A stretch of 64,000 bases of DNA from Azoarcus sp. GTDB taxonomy: Bacteria > Pseudomonadota > Gammaproteobacteria > Burkholderiales > Rhodocyclaceae. This document shows positions 21,361-33,582 of this stretch, piece after piece. Below the pieces are notes generated by a model, which did no database searches, was not told the DNA's origin, and was given only the letters and a program-made list of their open reading frames with translations. The translations under genes were made by a program, and so were the position numbers. The stretch lies in the NCBI GenBank assembly GCA_031274995.1, contig JAISPJ010000054.1:1-64000 (forward strand). The letters are read 5' to 3'. Position 1 is the stretch's first letter; the number at the start of each line of letters is the position of its first letter.

Positions 21361-22551
21361 TCAGAAGAACGGCGGTATCAATTCGAGCAGGATTCCGACT
21401 GGCCGCTTCTCGCCGTTGAGATTCAGCTCACCGTTCAGAAGATGCGCGTCCACGCTCAGGGTATCCCCCTTTTCCACGAAAATACCGTCTTTGAGCAGCC
21501 CGGCCATCTGCTTGTCGACCTGTTCTTTTGTTTCTTTTTCGATATTGACTTCGTTTTCTTCGCCCCCTTCGAGCGTATCGGCTATGTCCTCGGACACTTG
21601 CAAGCTCATATGACGAATCGCCAGCGCACGCGGCAGCACCATTTGCAAATCGCCGGATATGTTGCCCAACGGAGTATCGGTATCAGGATTGGCATCGCCC
21701 GCATGGGCAACGCGGAAACTTCCGGCCACCATCCCTTCCGGCCAACGCGCGTGCGCTTCCTTGATAGTGAAAGCCGGTTTGCGCTGCAACCATGACGTCG
21801 CTGTTTTCTCCTGCGTTTTTTTCTCCTGTTCTCCAAGGATGTCCGCAATGGCTTGCCAAGGGTCATCGATGATCTGGATATCAATGTTTTCCAGCAGAAA
21901 CGTCAGGCTGGGACTTTCGATTGTCTCATTCACTTCCCCTTTCACGATGATCCTGTCGGCATCGAACGTTACCATTCCCGTGCTCAGCAGGCCATCTTTC
22001 ATGGATACGTCGACCGAGGCATGGACGTTTTCAAGCTCAATGCCACGAACCTCGCCGTTATCTCTCTTTTTCCAAAAATGGAACTTGTCTGCCTTTGGCA
22101 GCGCAAGCTGCAAACGCAGCCCTCCTGCCCAACCGACCACAGTATCCAGTACAGGGAAGAACAGGTCGCCATCAAAGATTTCGTTGAGTTGCGCAATGCT
22201 GTCTTCTGTCAGTTGCGCCAGTTGCACCTCGGAATGAATGCGCGCGGCGGCAGCCAGTGCCGACAAAGGACCATGCCGGATACTGTGAACGACGGGCACG
22301 GTGATCGACTCCGTGTTCGAGGCGTCTTCATCGGATGACGCCTCGAACACCACATCGGTACGTGCCGTGGCACCAAAAACGCCACGCTGGTAATCGACCA
22401 CGCTCACCATGACGCCCTGCCTGGACACCCAGTCCACGCTCTCCCGGAACTCTTGCTCGACCTGGCTTCCGACCCAATAGCTGCCGCCACACACTACCAC
22501 CGCGGTCAAGGCAGTCGCGCCGACAATTTTTTCCATTGTTCCAACTTTCAT
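21361..22551 (-). CDS. DUF945 (YdgA-like) family protein
   Basis: A 396-residue protein of unknown function with one N-terminal membrane segment (MEKIVGATALTAVVVCGGSYWVG, shown here in part) and a large periplasmic part. VVDYQRGVFGATARTDVVFE and RHGPL are typical of the DUF945 family, found in gammaproteobacterial YdgA and elsewhere. A long charged stretch EGGEENEVNIEKETKEQVDKQ near residues 340-365 interrupts the C-terminal part. The ATG at 22551 was preferred because the hydrophobic segment starts just after it; an upstream in-frame GTG at 22602 is possible. It is convergent with metG with only 4 bp between stops. Confidence 0.82.
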   Translation of the reverse strand: MKVGTMEKIVGATALTAVVVCGGSYWVGSQVEQEFRESVDWVSRQGVMVSVVDYQRGVFGATARTDVVFEASSDEDASNTESITVPVVHSIRHGPLSALAAAARIHSEVQLAQLTEDSIAQLNEIFDGDLFFPVLDTVVGWAGGLRLQLALPKADKFHFWKKRDNGEVRGIELENVHASVDVSMKDGLLSTGMVTFDADRIIVKGEVNETIESPSLTFLLENIDIQIIDDPWQAIADILGEQEKKTQEKTATSWLQRKPAFTIKEAHARWPEGMVAGSFRVAHAGDANPDTDTPLGNISGDLQMVLPRALAIRHMSLQVSEDIADTLEGGEENEVNIEKETKEQVDKQMAGLLKDGIFVEKGDTLSVDAHLLNGELNLNGEKRPVGILLELIPPFF

Positions 22552-22609
22552 GGGTTCGCCCCGTTTCAATCCACTCCGTTCGTGGCTTTTGAATTCTGAC
22601 ACACTGTAG

Positions 22610-26720
<4,111 letters not shown>

Positions 26721-26766
26721 GCTTACCTTACCGCACCCTTTCCATTGTTGTCCCGCTATTTCTTTA

Positions 26767-29700
26767 TCACGCCGCCGCCGGTTCGGCCATGCGCATCGCG
26801 GCCTCGATATCGACTTCCACCACTCTCGACACGCCCTGTTCCTGCATGGTGACTCCAACCAGTTGCTGCGCGGCCTCCATCGTAATCTTATTGTGGCTGA
26901 TAAAAATGAATTGCGTCTGCAACGACATGTGCTTCACCATTTCGGCATAGCGCCCGGTGTTGGCATCATCCAGCGGCGCGTCGACTTCATCGAGCATGCA
27001 AAACGGAGCCGGGTTGAGCTGGAACATGGCAAATACCAACGCAATCGCGGTCAAAGCCTTTTCTCCACCGGATAGCAACTGGATGGAAGTGTTTTTCTTG
27101 CCAGGAGGCTGCGCCACGATCTGGATACCCGCATCGAGAATTTCCTCGCCGGTCAACACCAGCACTGCCCGCCCGCCGCCAAAGAGTTGCGGAAACAGCC
27201 TGCCAAAATGTTCATTGACTGTATTGTATGTCGTTTGCAGCATTTCGCGCGTTTCCCTGTCGATGCGGCGAATGGCGTCTTCCAGCGTTCCGATGGCCGC
27301 AAGCAGGTCGTCATTCTGTGCGTCCAGGTAAGATTTGCGCTCGACAGCGGCGCGCAGTTCTTCGACTGCGGCAAGGTTAACCGCGCCCAGGGCGGCAATT
27401 TCCCGCCCGAGCCTTGCCGCATCGCGTTGCAAGGCATTTTCGCCGGGTGCATCGGCCAACAGCGGGGACAACGCGGCCTCATCGGCCTCCACCTCCGCCA
27501 GCCTTTCGTCGAATTGCGCGGCAGCCAGCTCCGCCGCCTGTGCTTCCAGCCTCAGATCGGCCACGCGGGCGCGAAGCGGCGCCGCTCTGTGTTCGGTGGA
27601 GAGGCGCAGTTCTTCAATCCCGCGCAGGGTGCCCACCGCTTGTTCGAGCGCATCGCGGCGGCAAGCCAGGGCGGTCTCCCGGCTGCCGCGCATATCGAGC
27701 GCCGTTTGCAGAGCCTCATGACAATTGCCGTCGTCGGATGCTTCGATTTGTGCCTTGCAATCCTTGCTTTCGCCGACGATTCTTCCGAGCTGCTCGTCCG
27801 CCAGTTGCAGATTGCGAACATTGTCCTCGAGTTTGCCCGCGCACTCGCGCTCCGAGAACCGGGCTTCCTGAAGTTCACGCGCAAGCGACTGTTCCAGCGC
27901 GCGCAATTCGCGCAGGGCGCTATCACGCTCACGCAAGGCATCGATGGAGGCATCGAGCCGCGCACGTTGCAGTCCGGCCAATTCGGTGGCGCGGGCATAT
28001 TCGAGCTCGGCTCGCGCATGGCGCCCGCGCTCACCTTCTTCCTGGCGCAGCAACTCGTTGAGATCGCTTTCGATCCGGGTACGCTGTTCTTCCGCACGGC
28101 TCAACGCTTGGGCGAGCTTGAGGGCTTCGACTTCCCCGGCATGGCGCTCCCCCTGCGCGGCCTGGGTTTCGCTTCGCAGGGCGTCGATGCGGGACTGCGA
28201 GCCGACAGCGGCAACTTCCGCGCCCCGCAGCGCCTGTTGCGCACAGACAAGCTCGTCTTCGAGCACCCGCAAGCATTCAGTAAGCGCACTGATTTCGCGC
28301 TGCCGTTCGATGAGTCCATGTGTACGGCTATCTGGAACGAAATGCGCCAGCATTCCACGGCTCAACACCTGTCCGCGCGGACTGACCAAGCACACGCCGG
28401 GAGCCAGTGCGCGGCGGCGTGGAAACCATTCGCCAAGCCGCTCGACCGCGAACCAGCCGCGCAGCCAGTCTGCAAGCAGGGCATCCTGCGCGGCATCCCC
28501 CGTGAGCACCATATCACTCAAGGCAACCGCGCCGGGCGGCGCAAGCGGGGCCTCACCCGGCACGGTATCCACGAAGCCCAGCGTCAATGTACCCGGCGGC
28601 GAATCATCAAGGAGATCAGCGGCGAGAGAGCCGCTTTCTTCCGTCAGCCGCGCTGCCAGGCGTTCACGCAGCACGGCTTCTATCGCGGCCTCCCAACCCG
28701 GTTCGACCTTCATCGAACGCCACAGCGGCAACAAACCGTCATGCCCGTGCCGGGCGAGCCAATCATCAAGCTCGCCCTGTGCGGCAACCTTTGACTGAAT
28801 CTGCTCCAGCGCGTTGTATCGCGCGCGCGATTCGGTGAGGCTGCGCTGTGCCGCATTCACGGTTTCGAGCGCCTCCCGGAGCGTCTCCCGGAGCGCGGGC
28901 TGGCGCGCCTGCGCCTCGGCCAATTCCCGCTGCAAGGTTTCACAACGCCCATGCAAGGCTTCGAGCCGTGCTTCGCTCCCGGCGACCTGCGCCGGATCGG
29001 GGCCTTCAATCGCGCCACGCTCGCCGTCGAGTTTCGTGCGGCGCACGGTAAACGCATCGAGCGCGCGAGCGGCGTGGACGCGATTGGCTTCTTCCACCCT
29101 CAATTGTTGTTCGACTCCCGCCAGTTCGCGCCGCGCCGATGTCACGGTGGTATCGGCGTCACGCCATGCGGTTTCGAGTTCCGGCTGCCGGTCTGAAATT
29201 TCCTGATGGCGGGCTTCGGCCTGTTCGGCACGCAGGGCGGCATTCTCGGCCAGCGCTTCCCAACGCGCGCGCGCGGCTTCCAACTCCTCGCACCGGGCGC
29301 GCCAGTGCTCATGGTCGGCATCGAGTTGCCCGAGGCGGGCTTCGAGTCTGTGCCGGGTTTCGCCAAGGTGCTGCAATTCGGCTTCGAGCCTGGAGACTTC
29401 CGCGCTGACAGTAAAAAAATCGCTCTGCGCAAGATGAACGGATTCGGACGCGGCAAGATGTCCGGTTCTTGCCTCTTCGAGCGCGTTTTCCAGTTCCTGC
29501 AAGCGTGCGTTGTCGGCATCGATGCGGGCAGTGCTCTCAAGAAGTTCCCCTGTCACGCGCTCAAGCCCGGCGCGCGCCTCGTTGCGCCTGATGAGCCAGA
29601 GCAGTTGCTGGCGCGCGCGCAGGGCGGCATCCAGCGCCTGATAACGTTCTGCGGCAGCGGCCTGGGTTTCGAGATGGCCGATGCGCCCTCCCAGTTCGAG

Positions 29701-30294
29701 GCGGATATCGTCGAGGCGGGCGAGGTTGCCACGCGCATCGGCAAGCCGCCCTTCGGTTTCGCGCCGTCGTTCCCGGTAGCGTGTGACTCCGGCAGCCTCT
29801 TCAAGAAAGCCCCGGATTTCCTCCGGGCGCGCCTCGATGATGCGCGAGATCATGCCTTGCTCAATGATCGCGTAGGCGCGTGGCCCCAGACCCGTGCCGA
29901 GGAACAGGTCGATCACATCGCGGCGGCGCACATGGAGGTTGTTAATGTAATAGACAGACTCGCCGCTGCGTTCCAGAACACGGCGCACAGCGATCTCGGC
30001 ATAGTTCGCCCACTGTCCTCCGGCGCGGCTGCCGGCATTGTCGAAGACCAGTTCCACACTGGCACGCGACACCGGTTTGCGGGCCGTGGAACCGTTGAAA
30101 ATGACGTCCTGCATGGATTCGCCGCGCAACGCCGAGGCGCGGGTCTCCCCCAACACCCATCGCACCGCGTCGATGATGTTGGATTTGCCACAACCGTTTG
30201 GGCCAACCACGCCGACCAGATTCCCCGGAACGAGTACCGTGGTTGGATCGACGAAAGTCTTGAAGCCGGCGAGTTTGAGCTTGGACAGACGCAA
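26767..30294 (-). CDS. smc: Chromosome segregation protein SMC
   Basis: Large ATPase that compacts chromosomes, usually with ScpA and ScpB. The 1175-residue protein has the N-terminal head with Walker A GPNGCGKSN near residue 33, long coiled-coil arms (about 170-500 and 680-1010), a flexible hinge (about 510-670), and the C-terminal head with LLSGGEKALTAIAL and the Walker B FCMLDEVDAPLDDAN. The start is TTG: MRLSKLKLAGFKTFVDPT aligns exactly with SMC N-termini and there is no upstream ATG in frame that is plausible. The ribosome site before the TTG is weak. It is the first gene of the smc-zipA-ligA-galU run. Confidence 0.97.
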   Translation of the reverse strand: MRLSKLKLAGFKTFVDPTTVLVPGNLVGVVGPNGCGKSNIIDAVRWVLGETRASALRGESMQDVIFNGSTARKPVSRASVELVFDNAGSRAGGQWANYAEIAVRRVLERSGESVYYINNLHVRRRDVIDLFLGTGLGPRAYAIIEQGMISRIIEARPEEIRGFLEEAAGVTRYRERRRETEGRLADARGNLARLDDIRLELGGRIGHLETQAAAAERYQALDAALRARQQLLWLIRRNEARAGLERVTGELLESTARIDADNARLQELENALEEARTGHLAASESVHLAQSDFFTVSAEVSRLEAELQHLGETRHRLEARLGQLDADHEHWRARCEELEAARARWEALAENAALRAEQAEARHQEISDRQPELETAWRDADTTVTSARRELAGVEQQLRVEEANRVHAARALDAFTVRRTKLDGERGAIEGPDPAQVAGSEARLEALHGRCETLQRELAEAQARQPALRETLREALETVNAAQRSLTESRARYNALEQIQSKVAAQGELDDWLARHGHDGLLPLWRSMKVEPGWEAAIEAVLRERLAARLTEESGSLAADLLDDSPPGTLTLGFVDTVPGEAPLAPPGAVALSDMVLTGDAAQDALLADWLRGWFAVERLGEWFPRRRALAPGVCLVSPRGQVLSRGMLAHFVPDSRTHGLIERQREISALTECLRVLEDELVCAQQALRGAEVAAVGSQSRIDALRSETQAAQGERHAGEVEALKLAQALSRAEEQRTRIESDLNELLRQEEGERGRHARAELEYARATELAGLQRARLDASIDALRERDSALRELRALEQSLARELQEARFSERECAGKLEDNVRNLQLADEQLGRIVGESKDCKAQIEASDDGNCHEALQTALDMRGSRETALACRRDALEQAVGTLRGIEELRLSTEHRAAPLRARVADLRLEAQAAELAAAQFDERLAEVEADEAALSPLLADAPGENALQRDAARLGREIAALGAVNLAAVEELRAAVERKSYLDAQNDDLLAAIGTLEDAIRRIDRETREMLQTTYNTVNEHFGRLFPQLFGGGRAVLVLTGEEILDAGIQIVAQPPGKKNTSIQLLSGGEKALTAIALVFAMFQLNPAPFCMLDEVDAPLDDANTGRYAEMVKHMSLQTQFIFISHNKITMEAAQQLVGVTMQEQGVSRVVEVDIEAAMRMAEPAAA

Positions 30295-30520
30295 GGTTGG
30301 ACGGGTCAGGCGATAAAACAGCGGCTAAACAACAGGGTGGCGGAAACCGCCTTCAGGGGGGTGAATGATACCATCCGGGCCCGCAAAATCCTGGGTGCCT
30401 GGACATCGACTCACTGCGGTTTTGAGTCACCGCTCCATAAAACGAGAGAATTCCCCAATACGGTTCACGAACCGAAACCGTAATCGCCATTTTCATTTTT
30501 CCAACAACCGCGTCCTGCGG

Positions 30521-30550
30521 TTGTCACTCCCATTTTTTGCCCGCTATACT
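30521..30550 (+). promoter_or_regulatory. Distal sigma-70-like promoter upstream of the XRE-type gene
   Basis: TTGTCA (30521-30526), 18 bp, TATACT (30545-30550). The first ATGTAACGC copy starts 3 bp after the -10, so it would cover the transcription start. Confidence 0.5.
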
Positions 30551-30552
30551 AC

Positions 30553-30561
30553 ATGTAACGC
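30553..30561 (+). repeat. 9-mer ATGTAACGC, copy 1
   Basis: Exact copy directly after the distal -10 box; with one preceding C it matches copy 3 over 10 bp (CATGTAACGC). Confidence 0.65.
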
Positions 30562-30610
30562 ACAATATACAATAAAATTTTCACGGTTCCGGCAAGTAAT
30601 GCCATGACGG

Positions 30611-30619
30611 TTATCCACA
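30611..30619 (+). other. Consensus DnaA box TTATCCACA
   Basis: Perfect match to the established 9-bp DnaA binding consensus (TTATNCACA). DnaA binding is inferred only. Confidence 0.55.
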
Positions 30620-30646
30620 TCAATCTTGGTTAAGATAACGGCGTTG

Positions 30647-30655
30647 ATGTAACGC
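30647..30655 (+). repeat. 9-mer ATGTAACGC, copy 2
   Basis: Exact copy 94 bp after copy 1, not near an obvious promoter, followed by an AT-rich run. Confidence 0.65.
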
Positions 30656-30780
30656 TATTTTCAGGTATTTTTATCTCTTGTACATGCAACTCATTGATGT
30701 GAAGTTTTTTATCCGCATTTTTAATCATGACGAATTATGCTAATAGCATTATATGGGGTACGGATAGCATTTCGCGACAT

Positions 30781-30789
30781 TGTGGATAA
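30781..30789 (-). other. Consensus DnaA box in inverted orientation
   Basis: TGTGGATAA on the plus strand, that is TTATCCACA on the minus strand, 170 bp from the first box and facing it. Confidence 0.55.
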
Positions 30790-30812
30790 CCGCATGTCGT
30801 TAATTATTCCTA

Positions 30813-30842
30813 TTGTATAGCATGTAACGCTTGTACTATACT
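30813..30842 (+). promoter_or_regulatory. Proximal sigma-70-like promoter with the third ATGTAACGC copy in its spacer
   Basis: TTGTAT (30813-30818), 18 bp, TATACT (30837-30842), about 90 bp before the XRE-type ATG. ATGTAACGC copy 3 (30822-30830) lies inside the spacer, a classical repressor-operator position. Confidence 0.5.
30822..30830 (+). repeat. 9-mer ATGTAACGC, copy 3
   Basis: Exact copy between the -35 and -10 elements of the proximal promoter. Confidence 0.65.
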
Positions 30843-30932
30843 TCGAACCACTCGGACATCCACATGGAAACCGACAGACTGTGACTTCAACAAACGAGTG
30901 CTTTTCCCTGCAACACTGTAAAGGATGATGAC

Positions 30933-31241
30933 ATGAAAGCTACAGAACAGCCCATTGACGTACGCGAAATTCGCCGCAAGCTCGGCCTCAACCAGTCTCA
31001 GTTCTGGTCGAAGATCGGCGTTACCCAAAGCGGTGGTTCACGTTATGAAAGCGGGCGCAATATCCCCCGTCCCGTTCAAGCCCTCCTGCGTCTGGTGCAT
31101 ATCGAGCAAATCGACATCACCAAGGTCAAGAAGGAAGATTTCGACGTTGCGGAATATCTTAAGGCCAGCAACCCGGAAATGTATAAAAACCTGAAGAAAG
31201 AGGCTCGTGCCTCAGTTTCAAAAAAGAAAAAGACTGCCTGA
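30933..31241 (+). CDS. XRE-type helix-turn-helix DNA-binding protein
   Basis: A 102-residue predicted transcription regulator. Residues about 9-55 form an HTH_XRE-like domain: IRRKLGLNQSQFWSKIGVTQSGGSRYE gives the LNQSxFxxxIGVTQSxxSRYE pattern of a lambda-repressor-like fold, followed by GRNIPRPVQALLRLV. The C-terminus is a short acidic/basic segment ending in a lysine cluster (KKKKTA). The ATG has an AAGGAT ribosome site 7 nt upstream. It is preceded by the unusual AT-rich region with repeated 9-mers and is followed by strong hairpins; it is monocistronic. Autoregulation through the 9-mer is an inference. Target genes are unknown. Confidence 0.82.
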   Translation: MKATEQPIDVREIRRKLGLNQSQFWSKIGVTQSGGSRYESGRNIPRPVQALLRLVHIEQIDITKVKKEDFDVAEYLKASNPEMYKNLKKEARASVSKKKKTA

Positions 31242-31257
31242 ATACCCGTTGAGCAAA

Positions 31258-31277
31258 CCCCGGCATTAATGCCGGGG
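31258..31277. terminator. Perfect 20-bp GC-rich palindrome after the XRE-type gene
   Basis: CCCCGGCA-TTAA-TGCCGGGG, 17 bp after the stop. It lacks a U-tract; the real intrinsic terminator is probably the next hairpin. Confidence 0.5.
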
Positions 31278-31336
31278 CAACTCAGCCTGGGGACGGAAAG
31301 GGTCAGGCACAGCGAATTTTTTTATTCCTTCGGGCA

Positions 31337-31386
31337 TTAATCAAGGGCTGACGTGAATCGTCAGCCCTTGATTAATTGTTTTTATT
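31337..31386 (+). terminator. Strong intrinsic terminator overlapping the 3' end of the convergent radical SAM gene
   Basis: A 16-bp perfect stem, TTAATCAAGGGCTGAC (31337-31352) and GTCAGCCCTTGATTAA (31360-31375), 7-nt loop, then TTGTTTTTATT. The U-tract is on the plus strand, so it ends the XRE-type transcript; the stem contains the last codons and the stop of the gene on the other strand. Confidence 0.85.
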
Positions 31387-32174
31387 GTGATTCTGCCGAA
31401 TTCATCCGCCGACAAGGGACTGACACGCAAGCCAGCAGGCTGTTGCGAAGGCCGGGCAATACCGTAAAGCAATACGCCCCGGATTGCCGTACCCGCGCTT
31501 GTCAGCACGTTGAGCCAGGCATCGATCTCGCTGTCGTCCGGCGGCAATCCGTCCCAACGAAAAACACAGGTTTGTACCCAGGTCGGACACAGTGCCGCAC
31601 ACAGCCCCAGATTGCGGGCAATCGTCCCGGGAGCCAGCCTGACACCGTTGATCCGCGCGATAGCGTCCGCCTTGCCCGCGTCGACCTTGAACCAGACCTC
31701 GCCGCCCGCCTGCCCCAACCGATGGATGCCTTCCCGCACCCGGGTCTGACCAAGCAGACTGCCATTGGTAATCAAGCGCAAAGCCACTGACGGGCCAAGA
31801 TCAAATTCGGCATGCAGGCGAACCACTATTGCCACGGCATCTGCGAACTCCATCGCGCTCGTTGGCTCGCCATTGCCCGAAAAGGCAATATCCCGAAATG
31901 ATTGCGCCCCCTCGGGCGCGTTATGGGCCAGCCAATCGCCCTGACGCAAAACCATGAGAAAAGCACGCAACTCGGATTCGAGTCTTGTGAGGTCGATTTT
32001 CGGCGCTTTGCCCCGTACCAAGCCAGACACCTGGCAATAGACACACTGCCAATTGCAGGCATTGTTCGGATTGAGGTTGATGCCCACCGATACCCCGCCG
32101 GCACGCCGGGAAAGCACCGGATAAACATACGTAAACCCGTCCAGAAAACGATTGTGGTCGGAGACTGTCAGCAT
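31341..32174 (-). CDS. Radical SAM superfamily protein of unknown substrate
   Basis: About 277 residues. The motif CNWQCVYC near residue 43 is the CxxxCxxC that binds the [4Fe-4S] cluster cleaving S-adenosylmethionine; AFSGNGEPT is the GE-type SAM-binding loop. The lead-in YVYPVLSRRAGGVSVGINLNPNNAC is well conserved in a family I know only as uncharacterised. There is no SPASM or other C-terminal cluster domain. The ATG at 32174 was chosen because a G-rich ribosome site stands just before it; an ATG at 32192 is in frame. It follows hom on the same strand after a short gap, and its last 11 codons lie in a terminator stem. Confidence 0.82.
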   Translation of the reverse strand: MLTVSDHNRFLDGFTYVYPVLSRRAGGVSVGINLNPNNACNWQCVYCQVSGLVRGKAPKIDLTRLESELRAFLMVLRQGDWLAHNAPEGAQSFRDIAFSGNGEPTSAMEFADAVAIVVRLHAEFDLGPSVALRLITNGSLLGQTRVREGIHRLGQAGGEVWFKVDAGKADAIARINGVRLAPGTIARNLGLCAALCPTWVQTCVFRWDGLPPDDSEIDAWLNVLTSAGTAIRGVLLYGIARPSQQPAGLRVSPLSADEFGRITIKTINQGLTIHVSP

Positions 32175-32212
32175 CTCACGCCCCCCCGTCATTGCCTCAG
32201 CACCCGGCCCGC

Positions 32213-33520
32213 CTACAAGGTCTCCAACCGCAACCGCGTCACCTTCCCTTGAACCGAACCCAACGCCTCGATGCGTGCAGTGGCAGCAACGGCGTTCTTC
32301 TCCACGGTCTGGTGGGTCAGCATGATGATGTCGGTCTGTGATTCGCCTTCCCCCGCCTCCCGCTGGATCATCGCGTCGATGGATATGTCGCTGTCGGCAA
32401 GAATGCGGGTAATGTCGGCGAGCACGCCGGGCTTGTCCAGTACACGCATGCGCATATAAAAAGAAGTCACCGCCTCCCCGATGGGCAGCACCGGCACATT
32501 CAGCACCTGATCCGGCTGGAAGGCGAGGTGCGGCACACGATGTTCGGGGTCGGCGGTATGGAGCCGCGTGATATCGACGAGATCGGCAATGACCGCGCTG
32601 GCGGTCGGTTCAGCCCCCGCGCCCTTGCCATAATAGAGTGTCGCGCCCACAGCGTCGCCTTGCACCAGCACCGCGTTCATCGCCCCCTCGACATTGGCCA
32701 GCAACCTGTTGGCAGACACAAGCGTCGGATGCACGCGCAACTCGATCCCCTCCGGGCGCTTGCGTGCGATGCCGAGCAGTTTGATCCGGTATCCCAACTG
32801 CCCGGCATAGGCAATGTCGGCCGATTCGAGCCGGGAAATGCCTTCGACGTGTGCCTTGTCGAACTGCATTGGAATGCCAAAGGCGATGGCGCTCATGATC
32901 GTTGCCTTGTGCGCGGCATCCACCCCCTCGATGTCGAACGTTGGATCGGCCTCGGCATACCCGAGGCGTTGCGCTTCCTTCAGCGCCTCTGCAAAAGGCA
33001 GCCCTTTATCCCGCATTTCCGACAGGATGAAATTGGTCGTGCCGTTGATGATGCCCGCCACCCACTCGATGCGGTTGGCGGACAGGCCTTCGCGCAAAGC
33101 CTTGATGATGGGAATCCCCCCGGCCACCGCCGCTTCAAAGGCCACCATGACGTCGCGGCGGCCAGCGGCAGCAAAAATCTCGTTGCCATGCACGGCCAGG
33201 AGCGCTTTGTTGGCGGTAACGACATGCTTGCCGCTCTCAATGGCCGACAATGCCAAGTCTTTCGCTACGGTATACCCGCCGATCAGTTCGACCACGATGT
33301 CGATTTCCGGGTCGCGCGTCACACTGAAGGCATCGTCCGTGAGCTTCACTGCCCCGCCGGTGAGACGCCGCGCACGCTCGATGTCCCTGTCCGCCACCGC
33401 GGCGATGCGAATCTCGCGCCCCGCCCGACGGGCAATTTCGCCCGCGTTGCGTTCAAGGACGGCAAACACGCCGCCTCCGACAGTGCCAATGCCCAGCAAC
33501 CCTACGTTGATCGGTTTCAT
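32213..33520 (-). CDS. hom: Homoserine dehydrogenase
   Basis: Reduces aspartate semialdehyde to homoserine, the branch point to threonine and methionine. The 435-residue monofunctional enzyme has the NAD(P) motif GLLGIGTVGGGV (residues 8-19), VVTANKALLA, the catalytic region GIINGTTNFILSEM and EAQRLGYAEADPTFDIEGVDAAHK, and a C-terminal ACT domain (about 350-430) that usually mediates threonine feedback. It is 62 bp downstream of alaA on the same strand, a pairing common in betaproteobacteria. Threonine synthase (thrC), its frequent neighbour, is not adjacent. Confidence 0.97.
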   Translation of the reverse strand: MKPINVGLLGIGTVGGGVFAVLERNAGEIARRAGREIRIAAVADRDIERARRLTGGAVKLTDDAFSVTRDPEIDIVVELIGGYTVAKDLALSAIESGKHVVTANKALLAVHGNEIFAAAGRRDVMVAFEAAVAGGIPIIKALREGLSANRIEWVAGIINGTTNFILSEMRDKGLPFAEALKEAQRLGYAEADPTFDIEGVDAAHKATIMSAIAFGIPMQFDKAHVEGISRLESADIAYAGQLGYRIKLLGIARKRPEGIELRVHPTLVSANRLLANVEGAMNAVLVQGDAVGATLYYGKGAGAEPTASAVIADLVDITRLHTADPEHRVPHLAFQPDQVLNVPVLPIGEAVTSFYMRMRVLDKPGVLADITRILADSDISIDAMIQREAGEGESQTDIIMLTHQTVEKNAVAATARIEALGSVQGKVTRLRLETL

Positions 33521-33582
33521 GCGATTATTCCGTTACCATTTCATTAATGGGTGAGTCGATAAAAACCGTTCCCGGTCAGCAG

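Larger units (their letters stand above)
30295..30932. promoter_or_regulatory. 638-bp AT-rich gene-free region with DnaA-box-like sites, a repeated 9-mer and two promoters
   Basis: I see no gene here. The part from about 30500 to 30890 is much AT-richer than the window. It holds TTATCCACA at 30611-30619, its inverse at 30781-30789, TTATCCGCA at 30709-30717, three copies of ATGTAACGC, an ATGCTA-A-TAGCAT inverted repeat around 30737-30749, a stem ACAACCGC/GCGGTTGT (30504-30511/30517-30524), and two promoter-like sequences reading towards the XRE-type gene. smc is transcribed away on the left. Confidence 0.7.

Noticed and set aside
30295..30932. Main chromosomal replication origin
   Set aside because: DnaA boxes and AT-richness are present, but dnaA, dnaN, gyrB or rpmH are not nearby and three 9-mers are too few for a convincing origin; kept only as a finding to check.
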